Shown: one piece after another, positions 19,901-29,583 of the stretch
Numbering within the stretch: position 1 is the first letter of the stretch
Layout of the letters: every line of letters starts with the position of its first letter
Source: Ceratorhiza oryzae-sativae
Taxonomy: Eukaryota; Basidiomycota; Agaricomycetes; Cantharellales; Ceratobasidiaceae
Length of the DNA stretch: 30,197 nucleotides
NCBI GenBank assembly: GCA_030998015.1
Contig: JARWMV010000170.1
Span: 1 to 30,197 of the forward strand
Direction of reading: 5' to 3'
Position numbers and translations under genes: made by a program
Notes under the pieces: model-generated
The model's input: only the letters and a program-made list of their open reading frames with translations
What the model was told of the DNA's origin: nothing
Databases searched by the model: none

Positions 19901-22205
19901 TCGAGTTCTTGCCATACATGAGCACTTCGGCGATGACTCCGGGAGAGGGACAAAAATAATTCCGTTGACGATATGGCATGTTAGATAACTTTGCTGTGCA
20001 ATGCTCTGCTCCTCGAGGACACTGCCCACCCAACAAAAACGTGAGGACTGACATATCCTCAACAGCCCGATGGTAGTTGCGTAACCACCTGAGTGCACCC
20101 TCATCATTCCAACTGATCCACAGCTTGCCTTCATGATTGACATGCATACCAGTGGCTAGGACTCCAGGGCGGAGTTCAAACGCTTTCTCAGCAAGACGGA
20201 GGATCATTCCAGGGAAAGGATTGCGAGGATCAACAAACATGCAATAGCCAGCATCTGTGCGGGAGAGGTCATCATAGATGTGGGTGTCTTCAGTCACATT
20301 GAATTTCAGTTCTTCAAGTGTCATCCCCAGGAGAACCTTGGTCATGATATGATCCCGCGCTCGCTCCACTTGACGGACAGCTGCAGCACCAAATGTTGGC
20401 AGATGGACCTGCTGGCCAGCAACAATGACAGTATCAAGGTCTAACCAGTTGACATTTGGAGGGCGGATGGAGCTGGCTGCATACTTGGATGCAATGGAGA
20501 CAACAGTGCAGATGTTGGAGAAGGGAGTGACATAACGTTTTGAAATTAACTTGGCAATGTTGAGCATGACTCTAGAGAGCTGTCATGAGATTCATGTCCA
20601 GAAACTAGTGAAAAAACATACTCTGCGAGTGGATCATCTTGTTGTGAAGCAGATGCCATTTGGGATCTCCTTTCAGCAATGTCTCGTTGCCGTTGGATAT
20701 CAGCCCAGAGGAGTAGCAGAGAACGAATGATATACTTGAGCTGAACAACGTTGTGTGAAATGTTGCGTGGGGACTGGAACGTCCCATCCTCATGGAGATT
20801 GATCAGTGCAGCAAAGCGGGCAGTGGGATCATTCATCTTGTCTTTGATTAAATGGCTGAACTCCTGAAGTGAACCCGGAGCCCAGAAGGCATGGGCAAGC
20901 TGAAGTACCATCTCGCTGCCTGCGTATTCGTCACTGTTGTTGCAGTAACGCTCGACACATTGACAAACATCCTTCACAAATATATTTAGTTGTTTCGTGA
21001 TCTTATGAAGGGTAGGACAAGCACACTGACCTGCTGGTTAGCTCCCAGGGTGATTGGATATCGATCGTCCTTTGCCACATATAGTCGATAGAGCCTTACA
21101 ATGAATACACACCAACGTTGCAAGGTCCTAGTGTACTCCTTTCGAGCATCTTTGTCAAGTGTTGTCATGGGTTTCAAGTTGCCCCTGATGCGTGAGATCA
21201 GATCAGTTGACTGATGAGTAGATTTACAGATATGTGAATCATTAAGAAGCTTACCCGCTTCCATCATCCTTGATTGCCAGGCAAAGAGGCTCTGGTGCAG
21301 CCTGGATCAATTCCTGAGCCCGGTCAAACGTCCGCTTGGCTGCGTTTGCAATACGGAAGAGAGGGTCATCTTTGGAGCACAGTGTGACTAGTCCCACAAG
21401 GAATGCAGAGTCTCGGTTCGCAACATGCATGGACCATCCTGTGTAGAATAGTGTGTGGTGGGATTCCTTCAATGAATCTCCAGCCAAGACAGAAACATAG
21501 ACAGGGCGGTACTCTTGAGCCAAAGCAGCGGCCATCTCGTTTGCTGACCGTTGGTGGGTGATGTACTGTTCGACCTCAGTCGTATCCTCGGGCTGTGACA
21601 AGAGATCATAGTTGGGCGCATCGGTGACTTCAAAGAAAAGGTTGCCATTGTTGTACCCTGTGCAAAATGTTTGGAACTTGGCAGGCCGAGTATGGCTCAG
21701 TGGTTGGCCAAGGGTGCCTTCATGCTTTTGCCAAAAGTGGTTGTCCAAGTTCGAGTTGGAGAATAAGTATGCCTGGATGTTCTCTATCTCGCAAAGTCGA
21801 CAAATGAACCCTTCCTTTGTTGGGAGAGCTTTGTAGGGAATGGCCGGCTCGTTTGGCCTTGGGAAATCAGGCAGCTAACAGACAGAGAGTAAAGATTTTG
21901 AGCACGAGTAACGTAAATTGAGGGCTCACATATCCTGTGTAAATGTCATAAGACCCCAGAGTGTCCTGTATTTTCTTGGTGGTGAAGACGCGATTGTCGA
22001 TGATATTGTGGTCATGGATATGCTTGTGTATTGTAGGGAGCTGAAGCAGGCGGATCCGCTCGCAAATTGTGCAGCAAAGCAGTTTCAGCTCTTCGACTAT
22101 CCCCAGACCGAGATGACGAAGCTTTGAGTCAGAAATGACACCTGGATAGTTGGGTACAGGATGAAACGCTGGCTCATGGGAAGAAATAGTAGAGTACTGG
22201 GACAT
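16941..22205 (-). CDS. OrsD-type zinc-finger/RecQ-like DNA helicase, 1,676 residues, five exons
   Basis: Exons (minus): 22205-21930, 21874-21255, 21184-21031, 20971-20622, 20571-16941. The introns of 55, 70, 59 and 50 nt all have GT-AG ends and join in frame with no stop, so the gene looks intact. I chose ATG 22205 (A at -3); no ATG lies upstream in frame. Residues 45-66 (CTIC...HKHIHDH) and 117-143 (CRLC...HFWQKH) form two C2H2-like fingers, as in fungal OrsD-type proteins. A middle region (about 640-790) contains PRGAEHC and TLRHILTAV. The helicase core has motif I PTSAGKS (about 978-984), DEAH (1079-1082), SAT (1111-1113), motif V region GTTAAGTGVN and motif VI QETGRAGRDG (1256-1265), the RecQ/SF2 signature, predicting ATP-driven 3'-5' DNA unwinding. 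The C-terminus is Cys/His-rich (CIYC...HRLSEC, CFTC). Such fusions are known from fungal telomere-linked and dispersed helicase families. The biological role and whether this copy is mobile are unknown. Confidence 0.9.
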
Positions 22206-22642
22206 TCTCGAGAGAGGATAAACTGTGGAGGTGGTGCCCAAATGGAATGAAAAACTTAAGACCTATTACCCGGGACACACATGACTTGCCCGACAAGAGG
22301 CCTATGCCCAATAAGGACACAGCTATCCCTATTGTGGACTTCTTCCTGGGATCATGTTGCACCTCGTGTTTTTTGTACCTGGACAGGACGGCAAGTCATG
22401 AGATTCCCAGATAGCAGGTATATGCACCGCTCGGACACAGATATTATGTTGAAATAAGTGAGTGCAAATGATTGTAATCACAACTTTGTATAAGCTAGTA
22501 AAAGACAGAAAATTTAGACAGGGATGAGTGCTCGAAAATAAGTAGGTACACCTGAAAAAAGAGTGTAAACAAGACACCAGAGCATAGAAAGTCAGCAGTT
22601 AGTATCTCAATGGGACATGTTAGTCACTTAACTGATCCAAGT
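22206..22642. promoter_or_regulatory. 5' flank of the helicase gene with an inverted repeat
   Basis: This is the presumed promoter region of the minus-strand helicase gene. CATGACTTGCC (about 22272) and GGCAAGTCATG (about 22391) form an inverted pair with about 110 nt between them. That could be a binding-site pair or part of an old repeat. I found no clear TATA box. The frames here (22174-22577 minus) have no coding signal that I recognise. Confidence 0.35.
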
Positions 22643-22735
22643 GTCAATGGGCAACTGGGTATGGTGATTGGTCTGGTCACATGATAAGACTAGCGCAGTC
22701 CCGTTGGGCGGCCAGCCATTCATCAAGATGGTCAC
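22643..22735 (-). repeat. Diverged double-hairpin module, left-facing (L4)
   Basis: CAATGGGCAACTGGG...TTGG is followed by GGTCACATGATAAGACTAGC, GCAGTCCCG and the palindrome CGTTGGGCGGCCAGCCATTC (then ATC). CpG to TpG changes have blunted the dyads. The subterminal block seen beside L1 is not recognisable here. Confidence 0.6.
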
Positions 22736-22899
22736 ATGACTCCATCCTGAGCGCCTGCCCTTGGCAAGGTTACAGAGGCACATGTTGCACTTTTAAACTA
22801 TAATGGCATATCTAGAGTGATGCTGTGAGGTATCGCCAGTCACCTGTCGTTCTTATGCGCTAGGTTGTCTCATGGGCTTCAACTGTTCTCAAGGCATAC

Positions 22900-23310
22900 A
22901 TGAGCTGAGAACATGAAATTATTGACTGGTTGTTTATTGAAGCTGGAAGATGCAGTATTTCTGGATGTAGCACAATGAATTGAGAGCAATAAAATGAAGT
23001 CGATCACAATTAATCGCTGCTATTAACTAACAAAGTGTACAATGCATTTATACTACTCAAATGGGGTGAAAAATCTATGCAAGCTACGAAAATGCAGCAC
23101 AATTCATGGAGGGAACAATAAATGTAACAAGTAACATAAAGTGCCTTGGTGGTGAACCAAGTCGCTTAGCACTGCCACGTCCCGATGAACGGCTGGCCGC
23201 CCAACGGACTAGTCATGTGATCGTTATTAAGCGCTGTCCTGATGGGCGGCCAGCTGTCCACCGAACTCGGTTGTGTGAGTGCATCCCAACCGATGGACGG
23301 CTATCTGGTC
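22900..23310 (-). repeat. Double-hairpin module with long subterminal sequence, left-facing (L5)
   Basis: The module core is at 23173-23270 (CCCGATGAACGGCTGGCCGC/CCAACGG, TCATGTGATC, ATTAAGCGCTGTCC, GATGGGCGGCCAGCTGTCC). Its inner flank, 22900-23172, aligns in reverse complement with the inner flank of the right-facing module at 16432-16650: CTTGGTTC, TTATG, TTCCCTC, TATAAATGCATTGTAC, GCGATTAATTG. It also aligns directly with 26660-26860. An extra related dyad follows at 23287-23322. With 16345 it brackets the helicase gene. Confidence 0.7.
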
Positions 23311-23557
23311 ATTGATCGGGACTGAAAGTTTTTTGACTGTCTTGGTGGATGGCGAACCACTTATCATAGAAAATTTTCTGCTCCTGAGTCATCCGTTGAA
23401 GAGCCTGAGTGCTAAAGAAAATTGCTGTAGCCACAGAGAAGAATGGCTGGATTTTCATAAATTCACTAAAATATTGTGTGATTTTCTGAGTGGTTTGACT
23501 GTGTGCTTATATAGCTTGTTAAATACACATGATATAAAAAATTGCAAGCTCACATGA

Positions 23558-23800
23558 CTGTCTCGATGGGCGGCCAGCCGCTCATCGGACTGGCGCTTAA
23601 TTCATAGTCATGTGATCAGTCCGGTGGGCAACCGGCTGCTCATCGGGGGGTGGCTGTACCAGCCGACTGAGCTCACTAGCGGGGTGGTTTTATATGTTTA
23701 CGATAGCATAAATGCGTTGTATACTTTGATAATTCTTACCAGCGATTAATTGGATTCTGTTTCCATTTATTCCTCTTGCTCAATTGCAGTATGTTTAACA
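23558..23800 (+). repeat. Double-hairpin module with subterminal sequence, right-facing (R3)
   Basis: The palindromes CGATGGGCGGCCAGCCGCTC/ATCGG (23564-23588) and CCGGTGGGCAACCGGCTGCT/CATCGG (about 23621-23646) flank GCGCTTAATTC and TCATGTGATC. The inner flank (GTGGCTGTACC, GCATAAATGCGTTGTATACT, AGCGATTAATTGG) matches the R-type inner flank at 16432-16640. The small two-exon gene at 23946 lies just to its right. No matching left-facing end is seen before the next right-facing copy. Confidence 0.7.
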
Positions 23801-23945
23801 ATGCCGTTCAATAAACTTCATTTCCGCTCCTTGATATGTTTAAATTCAATGCTTATCAATCTACCAGCAGGACCCTGTGTTGGATCATGCTTGTTTTCAC
23901 CTGCTGTTGCCTACGCTTCCCTCACTCTCACCCCCCCCCCCAACA

Positions 23946-24385
23946 ATGAGTTTACCTGCCTACATCAAATACATTGAATCTCGACGCGCACCGGCACTAG
24001 TTCTTCTTGAAATCACTTACATATTTTATCCCAACCTTGATCAAACGCGATTGCCACCGTTTGGAGCGTTTGGCAAGGCGATCCAGTTTGTTCATTCCTA
24101 CCAGATCGATCGCCTTGTGGGAGGAGGTGAGGAGGCCAAGGCCAAGGCCTATGCCGTTTTTCAGGCAGCTCTGGTGGAGCAAGCGGCGAGTCCTGATTTG
24201 CTCACTCTTGGTTATCATGAACTATGCGACAAGATCAACCGAGAGACAAGTGCCGCATGCAGGAGAGAGATTGAGCAATACGAGAATGAGTGTAAGTTTT
24301 TTCTTCGTCCTATTGCTGATATCTTGGCTTACTCACCAACTTCATTCTTATAGTACTACAGGCTCATGGGCTTTTAGGTGACTGA
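23946..24385 (+). CDS. Small two-exon gene, 125 residues, unknown
   Basis: Exon 1 is 23946-24291 and exon 2 is 24354-24385, with a 62-nt GTAAGT...TATAG intron containing a CTCAC-type branch-point candidate. Splicing is in phase and ends LLQAHGLLGD-stop. The ATG follows a polypyrimidine/C-tract and CAACA, a good fungal start context. The protein starts MSLPAYIKYIESRRAPALVL, has a hydrophobic patch (ALVLLEITYIFYP), an Ala/Glu/Lys-rich helix (GGGEEAKAKAYAVFQAALVE) and a charged C-terminal helix. It is predicted to be soluble and mainly helical. I recognise no family. GC content is higher than in the flanking DNA, and the position beside a right-facing module suggests it may be element cargo. Expression is not shown. 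Confidence 0.6.
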
Positions 24386-24805
24386 GATGTGAGTCTCGAC
24401 TTATGCTGTCGATTTGTAGCTGACCAATACGCTTTCGCCCCAGAATCTCATCACACAGCGATAACATAGATAGATTGACTTAGTGACCAGACCTCTATCG
24501 CATGTCAAATATATGATACGTATATTTTTCTTAGTCCATATTCTATTCTACTGCTCTCAATTATGTGCTATTACATAAATTGTGAGGATAACCGACATTT
24601 CCTGTCCTGGTGCAACAGTTCGTGCGTTTCATATGGTCATGTGATGTCTTTAGTACGCCTTCGGGCCGTTTGACCTCTGTCCCCTGTCCCACCCTCTGTG
24701 TTCCGTTCTCTGCTCTCTCAGACGTGGCTCTCATATTTCTTATGACTGGTTCAACCTTGTGTTCGTGTAGGTCTCTAAATATGTATGCAAACAAAATAAA
24801 TAAAT
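24386..24805. other. AT-rich intergenic stretch
   Basis: No supported gene. It holds the 3' flank of the small gene, a CT-rich segment (24660-24720) and a short (AAAT)n run at 24795-24810 immediately before the next double-hairpin module. Confidence 0.4.
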
Positions 24806-24810
24806 AAATA

Positions 24811-24905
24811 AGGTCACATGACCATCTGGTCGCCCATTGGGACACAGCTTAATTGCATGAGCACATGACCAGTCCGGTGAGCGGCCAGCTGCTCATCAGG
24901 ACGTG
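24811..24905 (+). repeat. Diverged double-hairpin module, right-facing (R4)
   Basis: GGTCACATGACCATCTGGTC, GCCCATTGGGAC, ACAGCTTAATTGCATGAGC, CACATGACCAGTCC, then the palindrome CCGGTGAGCGGCCAGCTGCT/CATC and GGACGTGGCAGTG, with the inner motif CAACTTGGTTC at about 24917. The first palindrome is mostly eroded. Confidence 0.65.
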
Positions 24906-26122
24906 GCAGTGTCAGGCAACTTGGTTCGCTACCAAGTCATTTTTCCAAGACAGCCACAGAGATGTTGGTTGAGGATTTGGCATTCTGACTATGTCTGTAG
25001 TTCATATACCCTTAATTTGAGCACTGGCATGTGAATGCAGGCAGATAAATGGTGGAATCTTGCATGTCCTGTACCACCATCGCCACACACTGCCTCAGTC
25101 TCAAGATCAGTGAGAGAGCAGTGAAAGTGCTGCAAAGCGAAATTTCGGTGTCCAATAAACTCACCACAAAGTAATATGATTTATATAGAAAATTACTATG
25201 GAATTCTGGCTTTCAGAATATATCAAAACCATCCAGAACGGAATTTCCATAAGGGGTGATCACAGCCCAACAAGTTGAAAGAAATCAGTGAAGCGCGCAG
25301 CCAAATAGCTAACAGTCAAAACCTACCGAGATGGGATGTATGAAACACCATCCAATGCGCGCCGAGCTATTGGGTGCAACAGCCATTATCAGAAGGCCTT
25401 AAAAACGCTGTAGTACAAGCTAAAGGGGGATTTCAGGAGCAATTAACCCTGAATGCGCCACATGCACTAATAAAACTGACTGCATTTGCTGCTCCCCTGG
25501 CAAAAATATATGCGTACCACCTATTCAAACCATTGTACAAAAGCTTATGTCAATTCAGTAAGATTTAAAGGGGTAATTAGTGGAAATGTACCCCTTAAAG
25601 CAAAAATATCACCTGAAACCCCCTGTGCAGGCTGACTGAGGTAATTTTGGGTCTTCTGAGTAACTCAGATAGGCTCAGAACATGTCTTTGCCTTATTCTG
25701 GATTGGTGAAATATTTTCATTCCAGAGCTCACAGGCATTTAGTGAATTTGGGGGTGCAGGGAAACAGGAACAACAAGGTGCAGGTCACTGCAGCAAGAAT
25801 TGGTACTCTATTGTAGTTCAACACAAACTCTTGCCCTGTTCTGACAGGAACCTGGAAGTCGCGCAACACAAACCTAGCCTAAGTGCAACATAGCTGTCGA
25901 GCTAGTGTCAGAACCGCCCGAACATAATATTAGAATGTAGTACCAAGTGTCTATCTGGGTACGATCTGGCACTACAACTGAGTACAATAGCACACCCAAG
26001 GAAAGACAAATATGCTATGCGTTCTGACACTGACCAACATCACCTGAATATCATGCTGATGGTTAAATCATGAAATGTTGTCAATCTGTTGAGAGTCACA
26101 AGTGCGAGAGCATATGTAATTG
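24906..26122. other. Intergenic stretch without a supported gene
   Basis: A 64-codon plus frame at 25374-25568 has no recognisable feature. An imperfect hairpin (TTTAAAGGGGTA / TACCCCTTAAAG) lies at 25564-25600. The rest is AT-rich with no structural RNA that I can support. Confidence 0.4.
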
Positions 26123-27005
26123 GGTCCGATGGACGGCCGGCTGCTCATCGGTCCAGCGCTTAATTACGTAATCACGTGACAGGTCCGATGGGCGGCCAGG
26201 CGCTCATCGGGACATGGCTTGGATCATTGGCAAGACACTTTATGTTCCACACATTTATTTTCAGTTCCTATCATGAATTCTGCTGTCTGGATCTTGCTTA
26301 TATAGATTTAGATACTTAGAATAGTATAAATGCACTGTACTCTTAGCTAGTTATACACAGCGATTTATTATGATTTATTCTATTAATTCTGCTCACTCTG
26401 CTCCGCTACATTCAACGCAATCATAAAGTACACCTGTACAAGCTGCCAATGATAGGATGCCAGCCTGCCAATTCCAGGGAACAATTCAGCATTTAGTTGG
26501 TTTGAGACCCTTTATGAATTTCACATTGAAGTCATACAACAAAAGGCATTTGGCACTACCCAGACTGCACTGGGGTACTCAGGTAGTACTCAGGCACCTC
26601 ATTGTATTTCCAGGACTTTCCACAGTGTGGTGCAGGAATTGCTGAACATAGTGCAGTCAAGTGAGTGCAATAAGAGGAAATAAATTGCAATTAATTGCTG
26701 CTTTTAACTACCTGGGGTACAGCGCATTTATACTAATCTAAGCAAGTAAAAATATCTAAACAAGCAAGGCACAGACAGCACATGTAATGGAGGGAACTAG
26801 AAACATAACAAGGAGCATAAAATGTCTCAGTAGTGAACCAAGTTGCTTAGCACAGCTACATCCTGATGAACAGCTGGCTGCCCAATGGACTAGTCACATG
26901 ATCTTGATTAAGCGCTGTCCTGATGGGTGGCTGCCCATCCATTGGACCTGGTCATGTAGTCACATTCATAAGCACCATCCCAATGGGTGACTGACTGTCC
27001 ATTGG
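26123..27005. mobile_element. MITE-like element bounded by double-hairpin modules (MITE C, about 0.88 kb)
   Basis: The left end, 26123-26215, has CCGATGGACGGCCGGCTGCT/CATCGG, GCGCTTAATTACGTAATCAC then GTGAC, and CCGATGGGCGGCCAGGCGCT/CATCGG. The right end, 26865-27005, is the inverted equivalent, CpG-eroded (CCTGATGAACAGCTGGCTGC/CCAATGG, CACATGATC, ATTAAGCGCTGTCC). The inner flanks match those of MITE A (16432-16640) and of L5 (22900-23172). The interior 26430-26780 has no coding capacity. It is longer than MITE A, so internal length varies in the family. Confidence 0.7.
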
Positions 27006-27130
27006 TGAGGTTACATGATCACATGTTGCACTTGTAACCTCCAAAAGGAATGGCCAAAATGCACTGGATTCCTGCTCCCAGTACAAGAATCTGGCAAAAT
27101 TTTTGCCTGACATGTAGATGAACAGGAGCT

Positions 27131-27319
27131 GGTTAGGTGTGGGTTGCTGAACACATTCATTCAAGGTTAGGTGTTAGGCTATGTTAGGCTCCTGAATAGA
27201 TTTGTGCAAGGTTAGGTTAGGCTGTTGAATAAATTCAAGCTTGGTTAGGTTAGGTTTAGGCTGCTGGATGAATTCAAGCTTGGTTAGGTTAGGTCTTAGG
27301 CTATTGGTTAGGTTAGATC
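27131..27319. repeat. TTAGG-rich minisatellite
   Basis: At least three units of about 40 bp contain GGTTAGGTTAGG linked by CTGAATAGATTTGTGCAA, TTGAATAAATTCAAGCTT or CTGGATGAATTCAAGCTT spacers, ending with TTGGTTAGGTTAGATC. The G-rich words resemble degenerate telomere-like repeats, although most fungal telomeres are TTAGGG and this is TTAGG(T). No gene lies here. Confidence 0.8.
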
Positions 27320-27654
27320 TATTGGAATGGTAGTTAGCTATATTGTGGTGCATTGCCCTGAATGCAAGACTTGGTAGTTGTCTCCCTATATTTGTCTGAA
27401 TTTTTTTGTTTCCTTTCTCACCTGATATTCTTGCTGTACTATGATTGGTTTGAATTTACAACAACATAATTATTTGACCATCAATAAAAAAAACATTCAA
27501 TTCACCTGCCCACTGGATGAGTGGCCCCTCACAGGATGATGTTGTATCCACTCTATATCACACCTTACATCCATGAGACCATATTGGAGCCAGAAATTTT
27601 TCAAAAAAATAGTATTATTTCTCAGGGGGGTATTGAGTTTCCATCCTATTGATA

Positions 27655-27715
27655 GGCATTGCTTGAGGTTGGCAGAGCGGACTAAAATAATAGAAAATGT
27701 TAGTGATCCATAACA
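27655..27715 (-). repeat. Truncated LTR-like terminus matching the 2430/5857 arms
   Basis: Read on the minus strand this starts TGTTATGGATCACTAACATT and stays close to the right arm at 5857 for about 60 bp, up to CTCAAGCAATGCCT, after which the similarity ends. It directly follows the broken pol frame of the gypsy fragment at 27716. The remaining 27497-27654 is unassigned. Confidence 0.75.
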
Positions 27716-28444
27716 GACACCCACACTATATATGGGGCCATGCCTTGGCTTGGCATCTGGCTTTAAGTCTATTTCCATATCCCACTTTCTATGGGGTGGT
27801 GATGGCTGGACATTGTCTTCCTCAGCAAATATTTTCTGGAATTCTTTATATTTTGCTGGGAGGGAGTCTAAGGAGTCCAACTGAAGTTCCTTGGGTTCAT
27901 TTGCTTGCACATGTAGGGGTTTTGTAATGCAGTGCTTCAAGCATATTGGTGAGTTGAACTTCATATCCTTTCCATCCCAATCAATGTCTGGGTTATGGAA
28001 TTTGAGCCACAACATGCCCAGGACTAGGTCATTTTTGCCAACATTCACAATGTAAGCACTGAGGATCTCTTGGTGCTCTTGAATGCACAACTTGAAGGTG
28101 CAGTAATGGGTCACAGACCCAGAGTCTATCTCCCTTCCATCAATTACCCTCAGTTTCTTGGGTGTTTTTAGGGCGACAGTAGGGATACAGTATTGTTTAA
28201 CCAAATCTTCATGTATAAATACTGACATGGCCCCTGAGTCAATCATGGCCCATCTGTTGAATCTTTTCATGTTATATGCAGACTTGTGTTCAGGGGTTAT
28301 GCGCAGAGGGAATGCATGAAAGAAAAACTGTAGTTGTGATTGGTTTCCTAACGACATACATTCCATTTCCATATTTTTATTTTCATTATGTGCATTTTGT
28401 AACATAGCACCCAAGACCGCCCCCCTGGCATGGTTTGAGCTCAT
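27716..28444 (-). pseudogene. Ty3/gypsy protease and start of reverse transcriptase, truncated
   Basis: The frame overlaps the end of gag (ATGA overlap at 28444-28441). It contains the aspartic protease signature AMIDSGAMSVFIHEDL and the later VLGMLWLKFHNPDIDW block. The linker LPAKYKEFQKIFAEED follows, then the RT N-terminus PHRKWDMEIDLKPDAKPRHG, after which an LTR-like terminus cuts it off at 27715. RT catalytic motifs, RNase H and integrase are absent. The part present reads without stops, so the truncation is younger than the decay of the 1536-2429 fragment, or this copy was less exposed to mutation. Confidence 0.9.
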
Positions 28445-29079
28445 TCTTTTACCAACTCATCGTCAGTTGTTTCTACATCCTCAACCACTGCCTTGTATCC
28501 AGACATTTTGGCCAAGGTGCACTTGGCGGCAATATGACCCCGTCCTCCACAGTTATAGCAGGAGTTTGTCCCCTTTCCTTTTCCTGTGCTATCCAGATCC
28601 ATTGCGTCTGGATCCTTTGCCTTGGGGGCTGCTGGTGGATGATTATCCTTCTTTATATCCTTGAAGGATTCTTGTACGTTGGCATTGCTGCCATTGTAGC
28701 AGACGGTTGGAACTGTGAAACCCTTTGCGTTGGGCCCAATGGCCACAATCTGACCTTTTACAGCTCTCCCGTCCTTAATCTTGTATATCTGTTCCCCATT
28801 TCTGAATTTCACCTGTTGGGGAGTGCTTTGGGGGTTATTTGTTGGCCTACTGGATGAGGCATTGCTGCTGGACTTGTTACCCCCATGAGACGTTTGTTTG
28901 TTACTGAACAAGATGAGGTGGTGGTCAATTTCCAGGGCTCACTGAGTGAGTTGGGCAAAGGTTTTGGTGTGGGGGCCATAGTTTTGGGCCACCATGCTAT
29001 CTGTTATGTCTGATGATAGACCATGGTAGAACTGATCACACATGGCAGCATCATTGTAGTTGAGGCCTGTGGAATATAA
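28441..29079 (-). pseudogene. Ty3/gypsy gag C-terminal part with CCHC zinc knuckle
   Basis: The minus-strand translation from 29079 gives STGLNYNDAAMCDQFYHGL and DSMVAQNYGPHTKTFAQLTQ, then a TGA at 28941-28939, then ALEIDHHLILFSNK and on to CYNCGGRGHIAAKC (C-x2-C-x4-H-x4-C nucleocapsid knuckle, about 28527-28568), ending DELVKE. The TGA probably replaces a CGA Arg codon. The N-terminal half is missing because a plus-strand LTR begins at 29080, so that LTR inserted into or recombined with this older gag. Confidence 0.85.
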
Positions 29080-29169
29080 TGTTATGACCTGTCAAACAGA
29101 CATAACAAAACAACCAAATATTTCTACAGATTTATGGCATTTTTCCTAAGCGGAACAAGCCATAAACAA

Positions 29170-29429
29170 GGTCACGTGACCTCGGCGCTTAGCTGGCGCT
29201 TACAGTGGTTACCCTGAACTCGCTCCAGCATTTCTCTCCATTGTTACTTGGAGCAAGGAGCAAGTTGTCACGTGATCTTGGCGCTTACAGAAGGGTCACA
29301 TGACCTCAGCGCTTACAGTTGTTACCCTGAACTTGCTCCAGCATTTCTCTCCCTTGTTACTTGGAGCAAGGAGCGAGTTGTCACATGATCTTGGCGCTTA
29401 TGGCAGGATCATGTGACCTCAGTGCCTAC
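29170..29429 (+). repeat. Tandem duplication in the LTR U3 with CACGTG sites
   Basis: Unit 1 (29170-29293) and unit 2 (29294-29405) share GGTCACRTGACCTC, GCGCTTACAG, TTACCCTGAACT, GCTCCAGCATTTCTCTCC, TTACTTGGAGCAAGGAGC, GAGTTGTCACRTGATCTTGG and CGCTTA. A third partial unit starts at 29406. The lone unit in the other LTR is at 1315-1430. Each unit carries two CACGTGAY-like sites next to GCGCTTA, a pairing also seen in the double-hairpin modules. Confidence 0.85.
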
Positions 29430-29571
29430 CCCTTGGACCTCGCGCGGCTCTATAAGATTCGGAGCCGCACAAACTTAAGACAAACAATTACCTAACCCAT
29501 AGTACTGTACATAACCTACACCTACTGCGGAGTGTGCTTAGATAATACGTCCGCAGCCACCGCAGCCACAG

Positions 29572-29583
29572 GTATATATAAAG
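29572..29583 (+). promoter_or_regulatory. TATA box of the gypsy LTR
   Basis: TATATATAAAG lies in the LTR upstream of GATAAAGCAAG, at a typical U3/R position. The equivalent in the minus-strand LTR is at about 175-185. It is a candidate promoter by position and sequence only. Confidence 0.55.

Noticed and set aside
16098..19988. Plus-strand frames within and next to the helicase exon
   Set aside because: Most are complements of the helicase coding frame. The helicase motifs on the minus strand decide the strand.
7672..27005. Regularly repeated palindromes as a CRISPR array
   Set aside because: The copies are widely scattered, in both orientations, and tied to MITE ends in a eukaryotic genome. 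There are no short uniform spacers.
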